Assembly: GCF_017591435.1 (NCBI RefSeq)
Contig: NC_059279.1
Coordinates: 2,850,001 to 2,914,000 of the forward strand
Source of the DNA: Portunus trituberculatus
Taxonomy: Eukaryota > Arthropoda > Malacostraca > Decapoda > Portunidae
Reading direction: 5' to 3'
Length of the DNA: 64,000 bases
The translations under genes and the position numbers were made by a program. This document shows, piece after piece, positions 1 to 11,920 of this stretch (its first letter is position 1; each line of letters opens with the position of its first letter). The notes beneath the pieces were generated by a model that saw only the letters and a program-made list of their open reading frames with translations, was not told the origin of the DNA and ran no database searches.

Positions 1-1228
1 AGTCCAACTGGGAGGTGAAGGTGCCTCGCGTAGCCCCGTCGGTCAGCAACACTTCGTCACGCCCCGCAGGATGGACGGAGGCGGGTCGTGTCGGTGTGAG
101 GAGTGAGGAAAGTTTGCCCTCCACCGCGTGAGCCACAGACAATTTCTCTCTGGGTCTGGGCAAGGAGCCGTGGCCCTGCGTGACGCGTCGGCACGCCCGG
201 GGCAGCGTCCACGTGTCCCTGGGCAGGGAAGCATCAGGCCGCTTCACACTGCCCCAGGGTGGTGGCGGCGCGACGTGGAAGTCCTCGCCGTTGAGTGTCA
301 TCCTCCAGCTGACCTCATCCCCGCCCACCGGAGACACCATGTGTTGCTGAGCGGGACTCAGGAGAGGCACCTCGGTGGGCGCCTCGTACAGGTGGACCGC
401 CTCGCTACCAGGCTCCATGGACTCAGGTGGACTGCGAAGGATCTGAGATATAGTACCCAGGAGGTCCACGGGTCCCTGGCCGCCACACAGCGATAAGTCC
501 TGCAGCGGCGTCTCCATGTCCTCCTCGGCGATGCAGGAGTAATCTGGAGGAGTGTGGCGCCCGTCGCCACTGTCTTCGCCCAGCGTGGTCACCTGCGTCA
601 GAATGGACATCGGCTCGCCATCCAGTGACTCGTAGGCGGGTGGCAACAGTGGGTGGGCGTCACCAGACACCTGGATCATGTTGGAGTTAACGGTGATGGT
701 GTTGACTGCAGCCTCGGGAGCTGCAGTGGTGTCTCCGTGGTGGTCGAGGCTCACACTGGCAGGCTGCCGCGGCGGGGAGTCCAGGCCGGCAGATGCAGAC
801 TCACGCCCAGCCTCCACACCCGACCCGCCGTGGTGCACAATGACATTCTGCACGCGGACGTAGCGCGGGTCTGGGGACACTCCCTCGTGGGACCCTGGGG
901 CGGCCTCCTTCCCACTCTTCACCACAAGCCGCGTCACCAGCCGCCCCTCGCACCGCCCAGCCGTGGTGTTTGTGTTGCTGCAGGTGACTTGCTCCACTGC
1001 GGTCCCGTTTTCATTTCGGGCTGCAGGGGACACTTCCGCTTCATGTCTCTCATGGGAACGGTGGGTTTCCTTCCCGCTGGGGGCCTTGACCGTCCTCAGA
1101 CTGTTTCTGAACACTCGCTCCAGCCGCCGCCTCTCCCGCCGTCTCGAGTTGAGGCAGTTGAGGAAGAAGAGTGTCTGGACGCAGCTGTAGGCGAGGCCCA
1201 CCACGCCCAGCACCAGCACCTCCAGCAT
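1..1228 (-). CDS. N-terminally anchored membrane protein with PPxY motifs, 3' end outside window
   Basis: Reading the minus strand from the ATG at 1228 gives at least 409 codons without a stop, ending only at the window edge. An in-frame TAG lies four codons upstream and the context is gccgccATG, so this Met is the natural start if there is no upstream exon. Residues 2-24 form one hydrophobic segment (LEVLVLGVVGLAYSCVQTLF and following), directly followed by a basic cluster RRRERRR at 29-35. By the positive-inside rule this is a signal anchor with the bulk of the protein in the cytosol. The remainder is polar, Ser/Pro/Gly-rich and probably disordered. It holds two PPxY motifs, PPAY at 196-199 and PPDY at 227-230, of the kind bound by WW domains of Nedd4-type ubiquitin ligases, and a proline run at 331-334. 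GC content is high relative to the AT-rich flank from 1300 onward. I do not recognise the family. The true end or a splice donor may lie inside or beyond the window. Confidence 0.75.
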   Translation of the reverse strand, partial: MLEVLVLGVVGLAYSCVQTLFFLNCLNSRRRERRRLERVFRNSLRTVKAPSGKETHRSHERHEAEVSPAARNENGTAVEQVTCSNTNTTAGRCEGRLVTRLVVKSGKEAAPGSHEGVSPDPRYVRVQNVIVHHGGSGVEAGRESASAGLDSPPRQPASVSLDHHGDTTAAPEAAVNTITVNSNMIQVSGDAHPLLPPAYESLDGEPMSILTQVTTLGEDSGDGRHTPPDYSCIAEEDMETPLQDLSLCGGQGPVDLLGTISQILRSPPESMEPGSEAVHLYEAPTEVPLLSPAQQHMVSPVGGDEVSWRMTLNGEDFHVAPPPPWGSVKRPDASLPRDTWTLPRACRRVTQGHGSLPRPREKLSVAHAVEGKLSSLLTPTRPASVHPAGRDEVLLTDGATRGTFTSQLD

Positions 1229-1629
1229 GGCGGCGTGCTACTCCATCACGCTGCGCCGCGAGGTCACCACGCCGCCACGGCCACACTTCAAATCTGTCTA
1301 ATGCTCACTGTGGCTTTGAATTGACCCTGAAGGAACGAAGAACTTCAGTACGTGACACAGAGCCTGCATTCGGCAACACTCTATAACCAGCCCGCAACGA
1401 CACAACCAACACGTGCAAGCGAGGAAACAAGAGTATATGGATGTGTGTTACTCCGTTTTCTTCCTTGCCTGTTTCCTGCTGGCTGGCGGCCTTCCCTCGC
1501 CCCGCGTGTATGTGTGTCAGTTGACTTAAGAGAAAACACACAGACCCACTATGGCGCCTCTTCCTCTTCCTCGATACACTGATTAAACTCATCACCCATG
1601 CAAAGGACGGATTGGCAAGACGTACATTC

Positions 1630-1630
<1 letters not shown>

Positions 1631-1677
<47 letters not shown>

Positions 1678-1700
1678 CTCTCTCTCTCTCTCTCTCTCTC
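1631..1700. repeat. (CA)n-(CT)n compound microsatellite
   Basis: About 43 bp of CA followed by 27 bp of CT, about 400 bp upstream of the left-edge gene start. Confidence 0.95.
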
Positions 1701-2126
1701 AAAGTTAAAATATGAAAAAAAAACTAAAAGAAAACCAAAAGAGCCTAAAAAATAAAACCCCCCCAGTGATACACACCATTACAAAACCCATCACTGACTT
1801 CACCATATTCCACCTGCCCCTCCTTCACTCTACCACCGCCATGGACAACCCTTTCAACACCACCATTGTCCACCACGTCACGCCAGACAAGGATGTGGAA
1901 GGGAAATACAGAAGGAAAGAATGGATGGAGTGGAAAGTGGACAGAGAGTGAATACAGAGAGAGAGCCGGTGAGAGGGGACGAAGGGTAAGCGAAGGGAGG
2001 AACACAAGGGGAAAAGGGAGAGGAAAAGGGGTAAAGGCAGAGAGAGATGGAGGGAGTGGTTAATGGGAAATAGGAAATGTGTTTGTTTGTTATCGTTGAC
2101 GTATCTAAACAGTATTAATGGTTCGT

Positions 2127-2130
<4 letters not shown>

Positions 2131-2218
<88 letters not shown>

Positions 2219-2243
2219 TTTTTGCTTATAATGTGCGCAATAA

Positions 2244-2297
<54 letters not shown>

Positions 2298-2352
2298 ACA
2301 CACACACACATCTGTTACGTTACTGATGCACACAATTTTCCTCCTACGAAGC

Positions 2353-2393
<41 letters not shown>
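2131..2393. repeat. Microsatellite cluster: (GA)n, (CT)n, (CA)n
   Basis: GA at 2131-2214 and CT at 2246-2297 lie as inverted arms separated by about 31 bp, followed by CA at 2297-2310 and 2353-2393. The GA and CT arms could pair as a long hairpin in single-stranded DNA or RNA. Confidence 0.95.
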
Positions 2394-2399
<6 letters not shown>

Positions 2400-2874
2400 A
2401 CCACGTAAGAGACACAGCTGGCAACCGTCACGCACGCAAAATTAAACTGGTAACTACAACAACAGCCTGCAAACATGAAAATAAACGATAATCAGTGACG
2501 GAAACTCCTATAACGTCTTTCCATTACATTAAAAAAAAACCGATGTGTTGTATCTTTTCGCGTCTTTACATCTCCCAAAATTTTCAACTCCGATTCAAAT
2601 TTACTGAGAGAAGCAGAACAATGAGCCGGCAGTTTTAAGCAGAATAGTGAACCGGCAATTTCAAGCCAGGTGAGAGGCGAGCACATTTGATCATCGCCAG
2701 GTAAGTATAAGACCAGCGGATGGCAGGTAACGTCATGTGCCAGGTGTTGAGTGAGGACGGAAGCAGGTGTGTATGTATGTGTGTGTGTGTGTGAGTAGTC
2801 TTAGTTTCGAGGGAAGTTCTATTGGGTGAAACATGAAGTAGGTTAGTTATGTCTGTACCTCTAGTGAAGCTCAG

Positions 2875-3086
2875 TTAACCCCTTCACTACTTGGACACAT
2901 TTCTACCACGAGTTTTGAATATGATTAGACAATTTTATTTACATTAGCAAGGGTCTATGGAAGTCAGAAGATTAGTAGCCAAAGTCTTTACTATTTTAAT
3001 CCCCACATGGGTTTTTGAAGCTGTATAAAATCACCAAACAGTAAGCAGAATGAATATGGATACGTGTCATGGTGCTGAAGGGTTAA
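2875..3086 (+). mobile_element. TTAA-MITE family A, copy 1
   Basis: Flanked by TTAA on both sides. The left terminus is CCCCTTCACTAC and the right terminus GTGCTGAAGGG. It contains the family core GGTCTATGGAAGTCAGAAGATTA.. and the segment AGTAAGCAGAATGAATATGG near the right end. No coding capacity. Confidence 0.85.
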
Positions 3087-3099
3087 GGGGAAGGAAACG

Positions 3100-3700
3100 A
3101 GTGAGGGGTGTTAGTGCGTTAAGAGGAGTAAGATTCTGTTAGTTAAAGTAAAGTAGTAGGTTAGGAAATAGTGAAGTACAGTTAGGGGAAGAACATGAGT
3201 GAGGAATGTTAGTGTTAGTGTGTTAGTAGCAGTGATGTGACGTTAGAGTCGAGTGAGTTAGGAAAGATGAAGTTTTGAGTGAGGGGCATGTTAGTCTTAG
3301 TCACAGTTAGTGTATTAATGGCAGTGAAGTTCTGTTAGAGTAGAATGAGTTAGGAATGTTGAGGTTCTGAGTGAGGGGTGTTAGTGGCAGTGTGTTAATA
3401 GCAGTGAAGTTCTATTAGTTAGAGTGGAATGGTAAAGTTCTTTGAGTGAGGATTGTTAGTGTATTACGGCAGTGAAGTTCTGTTAGTTAGAGTGGAAGGG
3501 TGAAGTTCTGTGAGTGAGGAGGATGTTAATGGTAGTGTATCAATGGCAGTGAAGTTCTGTTAGTTAGAGTGGCATGGTGAAGTTCTGAGTGGTTGGTGTT
3601 AGTAGTAGTGTTAGTGTAAGTGTATTTCTGTTAGTTAGAGTGGCATGGTGAAGTTCTGAATGAGGGGTGTTAGTGGTAGTGTGATAGTGTTAGCGGTGGG
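3100..3700. repeat. Degenerate minisatellite, unit about 90 bp
   Basis: About seven imperfect units share the phrases GTTAGTGT..TTAATGGCAGTGAAGTTCTGTTAG, TTAGAGTGGAATGGTGAAG and TTCTGAGTGAGGGGTGTTAG. Units vary in length and no protein frame is maintained. Confidence 0.75.
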
Positions 3701-3997
3701 GGGTTGAGGTTCAGCGGGTGGAGGTCGTGGTGGTAAGGGCGCGGTGAGGAAGGTAAAGCTAAGTTTGGTTTAGAGTTCCTACACGTTCGGGTTTTGGTGT
3801 TAGTTATGTGCATGCTCTGACATACACACAGTCCGCGGCAGAATGTTTTGTTCCTCAGTGAGTCATTATTTTTGGTGCAGGCTGTAGTGGCATGGCGAGG
3901 AATAGAGGATAGAATATACTAGAGAACAGAGTATAGAGAGACAAATGGCAAAACGGATGTACTGAGAGATGGACAGATAGACAGACAAGGACACTGA

Positions 3998-4022
3998 CAC
4001 ACACACACACACACACACACAC
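3998..4022. repeat. (CA)n microsatellite
   Basis: Pure CA run of about 25 bp. Confidence 0.9.
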
Positions 4023-4251
4023 AATGCAGCATGACATCACCTACATCATTACAATGCCAAACCTTCACCTCTCCATTACAACCCGTACAAACAAATATTT
4101 TCAGCATATCTTTTTCCCATATGTGCAGCGTTAACTCACCACAACATCACGAACACTGCAACACCGCACCGCTAACTCAATTACACCAGAGCACCGCCAC
4201 ACCGCTAACCTAACACACGTCTCACCAATCATTCCTAATCCGGAGTCTTTA

Positions 4252-4410
4252 GCCCCTTTCAGTACTGGGACACATTTTTACCTTGAGATTTGTGTATGGT
4301 TAAACTATTCTATTGACATTTGGGAGGGTCTATGGAGGTCAGAAGATTAATGGCCATAGTCTTCACTATTTTAATTCCTCCACATAAGTTTCTGTATAAA
4401 ACAAGTAGTG
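4252..4410 (+). mobile_element. TTAA-MITE family A, copy 2 (3'-truncated)
   Basis: Starts CCCCTTTCAGTACTGGGACA and carries the family core, but breaks off after the TTTCTGTATAAAA segment. The right terminus is missing and copy 3 follows immediately. Confidence 0.75.
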
Positions 4411-4578
4411 TTAACCCCTTCAATACTGGGAGACTTTTTTTTATCTTGAGATTTCTGTAGGATTAAGCCATTTTATTGACATTAGTAAGAGGTATGGAGG
4501 TCAGAAGATTAATGGCCATAGTCTTCACTATTTCAGTTCCACACATGAGTTTCTGAAGCCTGGTAGTCAAGGAGTTAA
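4411..4578 (+). mobile_element. TTAA-MITE family A, copy 3 (internally deleted)
   Basis: Begins TTAACCCCTTCAATACTGGG and ends in GTCAAGGAGTTAA. The stretch that normally carries AGTAAGCAGAATGAATATG is lost. Confidence 0.75.
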
Positions 4579-5390
4579 TACGTCAATAGGAGATAGAATA
4601 AAATACACAATGAACGATCTCTTGTTGCAAATCTCCCTGACTCAAACACGTGATCTTTAGCGACGACAAGACAATGGTATCACTTAACGGCGCTTCAGAT
4701 CCACATGAGTCACGTTTAACATTAGTAGCTTTGAAGACATTTGAGGTTTGCAACACCGGGAAGTTCCTCTGGTCCCTCTGGTCACTGCTGCGCCCGTTAG
4801 TGTCTCAGCCTCGCCAGGTGCTGTCAGTAAAGCGAAGGTTCTCGTGCTTCCTATGTGTTATTTTTTCTTCATTGCTTCCTCACATGCATGGATTAAATGA
4901 TTCGTTCTTTGCGTGCTGTGTCTCGTTTTAATTCCTTTTTTTTTCCAGTGATATGCATAATTTTCAAGGTCGGGTTTTTTTGGGGGTGGTGGTTTGGGTG
5001 GAAGCTGATGTTAGTTCGTGTCTAGTTCAGTGATATTCCTCTTTTTCTTACTTTTTTTTTCAGTAATTTCGTTCGTGTTTGAGGGGAATGTGTGTCACTG
5101 AGGCATTGCAGGACATCAAAGGCGCCACACGAAGATAAACCAGTGATAAAAAAAAAAGATAAAAACCAGAGTAAATTCCCATCACTAATCCACACCTTGA
5201 AGGATAAACAAACACACAAACACACACAATGGGGAAGGGGGGGCGAGCACGGGTGGTATGGGGTGGGGGGCGACGCACACCAAAGCAAACACACACTTGA
5301 GCGACTGTCAACACACTGCCGCCTCCGTGTGTCCGCCGCGGGGGTGGAGAAAGCGTCTGGCAGGGGCGGACTGATGGACTACCACCACCA
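4579..5390. other. No gene recognised
   Basis: AT-rich to mixed sequence with poly-T runs and a short CA-rich patch near 5210-5230. Open frames here lack homologous motifs or codon bias. Confidence 0.5.
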
Positions 5391-5632
5391 CTACCCCCAA
5401 CCTCTCCACCCCCCCAGCAACTCCACCTCTAGCCGCTCCCTCCCACATCCCTCCCACTTCCCTCCCTCCCTCACGATTTGAAGAGCTGCCCCTCCTGTTC
5501 TACCCTCCATCTACCCCCAACTACCCCAACCTCTCCACCTCCCCAACCACTCCACCTCAATCGCTCCCTCCCACTTCCCTCCCACTTCCCTCCCTCCCTC
5601 ACGACTTGAAGAGCTGCCCCTCCTGTTCTTCC
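5390..5632. repeat. Tandem duplication, C-rich unit about 125 bp
   Basis: Two copies share CTACCCCCAAC..CTCTCCACC, CTCCCTCCCACTTCCCTCCC and TTGAAGAGCTGCCCCTCCTG. The second copy differs by small indels. Confidence 0.8.
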
Positions 5633-5739
5633 CCTTCCATACATGAATTTCCATCAATTATTCAAGCCTCATGTACGGTAAGTGTTTATCTCTTACCTAC
5701 ACTGTGTTTCTTTTTTTAATAATTACAAAACAATGGACA

Positions 5740-5971
5740 GTTTCTCAAATAAGTCTGTTTTTTTTCTCATTCGTTTGTTTTTTTTAGTTTATTTTTCATT
5801 TTTTATTGTTCGATTTTCTCTCTCTTTCCTTCTCTCTCTTTCTCTCTTTCTCTCTTTTTTTTCTCTTCAGCCTGCATATATCAATTCTTTCTCAACACTT
5901 TCTCTCAAATCAGTCTTTTTTCTCTTTATTCATCGTTTATGTTTAGTTTATTTCTCATTTATTAGTATTCG

Positions 5972-6042
<71 letters not shown>

Positions 6043-6095
6043 CTCCATATATCAATTCTTTCTCCACACTTTCTCTCCGTTCATTTTCCATCACT
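5740..6095. repeat. Tandem duplication containing an expanded (CT)n array
   Basis: Two units share TTTAGTTTATTTTTCATTT.., ..TTCGATT-CTCTC and CAGCCTCCATATATCAATTC plus CACTTTCTCTC. In the second unit the short CT stretch has grown into a pure array of about 66 bp at 5974-6039, a visible case of microsatellite growth inside a duplicated unit. Confidence 0.7.
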
Positions 6096-6099
6096 TGGA

Positions 6100-7160
6100 A
6101 TTTCTTCGTCCCCTGACAGCGCGGCGATGACTTTATCTTTTGTCTGGCCAGCAAATCCCATCTTTACTTTCTATCTCCTGCGTCTTATACCTAATTTCAT
6201 ACTTGACGCCTCTTTTCTTCTCACAGGAATTTATCACACTTTCGGGAAGAGATTGTAAAAAAGAAGGAGGACAAATGTATGGGAGGCTTAAATGAGACGT
6301 AAATTATGCTTCTTTTACTTCTTTTTTTTTTTTTTCAACCGTTGCTAGTTAGTGTTGCGTGTGTTCCCATTACCCGCTGTTTTCACTCGAACAGTCCCTA
6401 CTTCCTGTTGTGTATATGGACACTTCCTTCCTTTCTCCCCTTCACTCTCAGCTCGCGTGTTGCCTGCGCTGAGCTTTCCATCGGGAGAAAGCACGATAAG
6501 AACAACCCATGCCGTCTATTGTTCAGCTCAATGCTCGATAAAAATGGGAGGGAAATCATTATTATGCTTGTGTGCGAGTGTGGAAAGAAGCTTGGGAAAG
6601 GAAGAGGAGAAGTAGGGTATGGAACTCACTGCCAGGATGCACGTGTACGATAACTACCAGAGACGCATGTTAGTAAAATAAATATAAATAACACTAAAAA
6701 AGAAAGAAAAGAAAGTCGTTTTGTCTTGATAGCGAAGTAGTGAAGTGAATTTTAACGCTTATAAGATAGTAAAACGTAAACTAATGACATAAACAACATG
6801 AATAACACTCAATAAGAAGAAAATAGCTTTATCTAAATACTCTAATAGGTTGGTTCTTATAAAAATGACCAAGAAAGTGGTTAGCTTCCACACACACAGA
6901 AAAAAAAACAATAATAATAACAATATAAAAATAAACCAGTGTCATTTATAATTCTTTTTTTTATCAAGATTCAAACCGTGACAAGATCTACGATGCGCGT
7001 AAAGCAACAATTGAAATGCATAAGAGCGACAGGTGTTGTGAGGCGTGGCGAGGGACAGCAGCTCTCTAACTGACGAACATGAGCGTGAAGAACAGCTACG
7101 TGTGACACTGATCAGCGAGACGGAATGGGACGAGTGGCGGGAATAGTGATGAAGGAAAAA
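6100..7160. other. No gene recognised
   Basis: Mixed AT-rich intergenic or intronic DNA. Nothing beyond poly-A/T runs is visible. Confidence 0.5.
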
Positions 7161-7164
7161 GTAC

Positions 7165-7515
7165 TGGGTGACATTTTGAAAGACCAGAAATGTGATTGGA
7201 AGAAATACAGAAGAGATAAAATAGATAGAAGGTAACGATTGGAAGAAATACTGATAAAGAGAGTATTGAGTGACATTTTGAAAGACGAGAAATGTGAGTG
7301 GAAGAGGGGCAGATGTACAAATAGAAAAATAGAAGGTAGCGATTGGAAAAAAATAATAAAGAAAGTATTTAGTGCATTTTGAAAAACGAGAAATGTGAGG
7401 TCATGCATTGGAAGAGAGACAGATGGACAAAAAAAAAAAAAAAAAAGGGAAACAATTGGAAGAAATACTGATAAAGGAAGTATTTTGTGACATTTTGAAA
7501 GACATTGGGAGATAG
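7165..7515. repeat. Degenerate tandem repeat, unit about 110 bp
   Basis: About four units share GTGACATTTTGAAAGAC, GAGAAATGTGAGTGGAAGAG and GATTGGAAGAAATACTGATAA. Confidence 0.75.
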
Positions 7516-7857
7516 ATTAAAGGATCCATAAACAGACTGATAGGTAGATGAGAGCCAATGGATTAAAAGATACGCAGGTAGAGTGGTAGATAGACAGACA
7601 CCGAAAGAGCTGAAAATCCTAATGATATAAATATTTAAAAAACCACAACCATTAAGAAAGACAAGAATTCTGAAGTTATGCATCGGAAAACTGACAGATG
7701 GAGAGACAAACACACAGATAGATACACTGACTAACTGACTGACTATTACCATGTCGACACTAAAACCTGAGTCATGTACCGTGAACTGAAGGAAGAAAAG
7801 AGAAAAATGCTCAGCCAAACTCGGGAACCCCATTACGTTAACACAAGATAAGAGTCA

Positions 7858-8072
7858 GCATTCAGAAAAGCCTTCTCCTCTCACCATCTCACCATTACTA
7901 TTTTCAAAGGCCACAGAGATGATTAGCGCGGTTTTCATGAGTGCTTCTCCAGTTAATAATATAGAAATCTTGTCAATCTGCCTCTAGAACTGTGAAAACC
8001 TTAAGAAAACCGTGTAAATTTAAACAGACCCTTTTGAAATAGTGAAGGTGAAGCAGAGAAGTGTTTAGCATA
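7858..8072 (+). mobile_element. MITE family B, copy 1
   Basis: About 215 bp that matches 38839-39052. The ends are CATTCAGAAAA and TTTAGCATAG, and the inner inverted arms are ACTATTTTCAAAGG and CCTTTTGAAATAGT. It is non-coding. Confidence 0.65.
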
Positions 8073-8219
8073 GGGAAGCATTGTGGGAGTTTGCAGTTTG
8101 TGGGATCGAAGCAAAGTAAGGAGGTTGGTGAGCGTAAGTCCGTGAGCGATGTGCCGAGGGTGACATCACTGGCGGGCGAGTCTAGTGAACCGCAGGCCAT
8201 CTGGTGACGTGCTGGTGAA

Positions 8220-8900
8220 CCTCAAGGGATGCATAGTTTGTGGTGAAAATCAGAAATATTTTTTTTTTCTTTTTCTTGTTTTCTCTGGATTAGTTTACTT
8301 TTTTCTTTTTCTGAATAATTTTGTGGTGAAAAGCAGGAATATTTTTTTTTCTATCGTTTTCTCCGCTGGGGAATAATCAGGCATGTGTGTTTTTTTCCTT
8401 TTTTTCTTTTTCTGCATAAGTTTGTGGTGAAAAACAGGAATGTTTTTTTTTTTTCTTTTCAGGATTAGTTTGCTGGAAATAATCAGGTAGTTTTTCTTTT
8501 CTCTTCAATTTTTATTTTTTTTTCTGAATCAGTTCGTGGTGAAAATCAGGAATATTTCTGTCTTTCTTTTTCTTTTCCTCAGGATTATTTTGTAGTGAAA
8601 ATCAGGAATATTAGTCTATTTTTTTTATCCTTTTCTTGTTTTCTCAGGATTAGTTTGTTAGGAATAATCAGAAATATTTATCTTTCTTTTTCTTTTTCTC
8701 TGGATTAGTTAACAATAATCAGGAATATTAATGTCATTTTTCTTTTCTCGTTTTCTATGGATTGGTTTCTTGGGAATTAATCAAGCGGTTGTCTTTTTCT
8801 TTTTCTTTTTCTGAATAAGTTTGTGGTGAAAATAATCAGGAATATTTATTTGTTTTGAGGGAAATCAGGTATATATTTTTTTTCAATGTTATGTTTTTTT
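8220..8900. repeat. Degenerate tandem repeat, unit about 100 bp, T-rich
   Basis: About seven units of the type TTTGTGGTGAAAATCAGGAA, poly-T with interspersed C, then TCAGGATTAGTTTGTTGGGA and AATAATCAGG. Units vary mainly in the T-run lengths. Confidence 0.75.
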
Positions 8901-9043
8901 CTATTTTTTCCAGAATCATTTGTTTACTTTCTTTTTTGTAAGGGACTCAGATCAGTACGTAAGGAAAATGAGAGAGCAGAGCAGTGGAAGCAGTAACAAA
9001 AAAAAAAAAAAAAGAAAAAGAAAGAAAAGAATGATATACCAAA

Positions 9044-9044
9044 A

Positions 9045-9091
<47 letters not shown>
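9044..9091. repeat. (CTA)n microsatellite
   Basis: Sixteen near-perfect ACT/CTA units. Confidence 0.95.
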
Positions 9092-9706
9092 TGACTGGCG
9101 TTCCTTTCTTGTCACTATTTAAAACCTTCCCCTTTTCTTTTCTGTTTCCCTCTATTTCAACTATCCAAAGCATAAATTTCACGGGATTTACACATACCAC
9201 CACTATGTATACCCAAATCCTAGGAACATAACCCTACAAAAAACGAAAATAACAACGGAAACAAGTGATGATTAAAACTGCATCTCTATTCCTATACAAC
9301 CACCAGTTCGACAGACGGTAATGGTGTTTGCATAACCTCGCTGCCACCAACATAGTCTCTCACAAACACACGTGCCGCTGCATCCGTCAAGCCAAAGGAT
9401 GAACACTCGTTACCTTGACCGGGAAAAAAACCACGAGGAACCTTTTACTCTCCTCACTTTCTTGTTTTCTTCTTTTTTTTTCAGTTCCCTTCGATCTGTT
9501 TGGAATTTTGTTAAGTGTGGCGTGGAATTGATCGGAAGAAAACGTGTACTTATGTCATTGCTGTTCAGAGATTATGGAATTCACCACGGGAAGAAATTAC
9601 AAGGAATCTTAATATACTCTTCATTCTATTTAGTCTCTCCTTGATTCGTTTTGAAATTCGTAAAGCGTAGCGTGAAATTAAAATAAAGAAAATACGTATA
9701 ACATTT

Positions 9707-9919
9707 TAGCTTCCTCAATACTGGGACACGTTTTTACCTTGAGATTTGCGTACCATTGGACCATTTTATTGACTATAGGAAGGGTCTATGAAGGTCAGAA
9801 GATTAATAGCCACAGTCTTCAGCATTTTAATCCCTCCCATACATTTCTGAAGGAGCATAAAATCATCAAATAGTAAGCAGAATGAATATGTAAACGCGTC
9901 ATGGTACTCAATGGGTTAA
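9707..9919 (+). mobile_element. TTAA-MITE family A, copy 4
   Basis: Left end AGCTTCCTCAATACTGGGAC is degenerate. Right end GGTACTCAATGGGTTAA is intact. The full-length core is present. Confidence 0.8.
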
Positions 9920-10163
9920 CCTGGTTATGACGCAAACATTCATCTTATTTAATCAATCACAGACAATTTGGTTGATTTGAGTAACTGTATATAATTCTAA
10001 TGCGGAGAAATAGAACGACATGCAATCAAAGGCTCTAACAACACTTCCTCGTTGGCTGGCACTGACATCATTCAAGATTATTATTCTAAACTTGTACTAA
10101 ATCATTGTATTAAATCTAGGAGAGCAGAGTAGTGAAAAAAAGTAAATAAGAAAAAAAAAAAAA

Positions 10164-10460
<297 letters not shown>

Positions 10461-10759
10461 CAACTACTAATCATAATAACAATAATAATGAATAAAGTAA
10501 CGCCTGTTTTTCCTCAAGCTTTAATCTTTCTCCACTTAAAGGAAAACGTGACCTTCAGAGAGTCCCAGGTTAACATTTCCCAGCCAAATATTGTGCGTCA
10601 TTGTACCTCAACACATTGGTGACTTGTACTGAACAGAACAACCCTCATTACACCCTCATGAATTATGCAAAGGTGCTATTCTTGGTCTCGAAAAAGATAA
10701 TATTTGACATGAAAACTCTCAACTCCAGGATGTTATGGAATATTCATGACGAGAAACTG

Positions 10760-10760
<1 letters not shown>

Positions 10761-10807
<47 letters not shown>
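10761..10807. repeat. (CA)n microsatellite
   Basis: Pure CA run of about 47 bp. Confidence 0.95.
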
Positions 10808-10810
<3 letters not shown>

Positions 10811-10832
10811 AACAGGAATTCAACCATAACAC

Positions 10833-11044
10833 TTTAACCTGTTCAGTACCATGACGCGTTTCCATATTCATTCTGGTTACTATTTAGTGATTTTAAACAG
10901 CTTCAGAAACTTATGTGGGGTATTAGAATAGTGAAGACTCTGGCCACTAATGTTCCAACCTCCATAATCCCTTCCTGATGCAAATCGTCTAATCATACCC
11001 AAAACTCAAGGTAAAAAAATGCGTCCCAGTGCTGAAGGGGTTAA
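10833..11044 (-). mobile_element. TTAA-MITE family A, copy 5
   Basis: Bounded by TTAA. In the reverse orientation it begins CCTGTTCAGTACCATGACGC and ends GTCCCAGTGCTGAAGGGG. Full length, 212 bp. Confidence 0.88.
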
Positions 11045-11920
11045 GAGCTTAATTTAATTCAGACACTTATATCACTACTACACTTAATGAATAAAAAAAA
11101 AAAAACATAATACATAAATAGAGAAATACACAAATTGAGTCATTTAAAAAGAAAAAAAACCCAGAAAAATCCCCGAAATTAATTAAATACTACTAATATT
11201 CATCGGTTTTCTGAGGTAATTAAAATCACATAAATGAAACATAAATGGAGTGAAGAGATACTATACATGCAGTTTTCTTTATCAATTTCCAACATATGGC
11301 GTTAATGGAATCGAAAGTAAGCCATTAATTACTTTTACGATTACAACTCTCCGTTTGGCTGGCTGTCTGGCCGTTCATTACCTTTATGTATTTAGTTAAT
11401 GGCTTTGTGTTCTATGTCTGGGAAACTTTGTACTAATTACCTCTAGACATGTTAGTCAGATTTTATGGGCGAGGAGAGTGTCTGTATGTCTGTATGTCTG
11501 TTTACCTTTTCTCCTTTCTTATGTTTTGTTTTTTTCCTTATTTTCTCTGTCTCATACACCTAATTCGGGAAAAGAATGCCTAGCTGTCTGTCTGTCTATA
11601 TTTATCTGTCTGTCTACCATTCTCTTTTCCTTTCTATCTTCTCTTCACCTGCCTTCTCTATCTTGTACAACCAACCTAGTCTATTCTGTGCATCTGTTTT
11701 ATCTATTATTTTCTTCTCCCTTTCTATTTTCTCTTCACTGCCTTCTCCCTCTCTTACAATTAATCAACCAAGTCTATTCTGTGTATCTGTTTTATCTATA
11801 ATTTTCTTCCTTTCTATTTTCTCTTCACTTGCCTTCTTCGTCTCTTACAATTAACCAACAGTATCACAAACACATGCATAAGGAGCAACAAGTCAGCTTA
11901 TACTTGTTCTTCCTTTACCT
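11045..11920. other. No gene recognised; T/C-rich patchy duplications
   Basis: The segment 11640-11860 repeats CTTCACTTGCCTTCTC, TACAATTAACCAAC and GTCTATTCTGTG phrases about three times. Otherwise AT-rich without gene signals. Confidence 0.5.

Noticed and set aside
653..1324. 223-codon plus-strand frame at the left edge
   Set aside because: Lies opposite the minus-strand membrane protein; the minus strand has the start context, hydrophobic anchor and longer openness.
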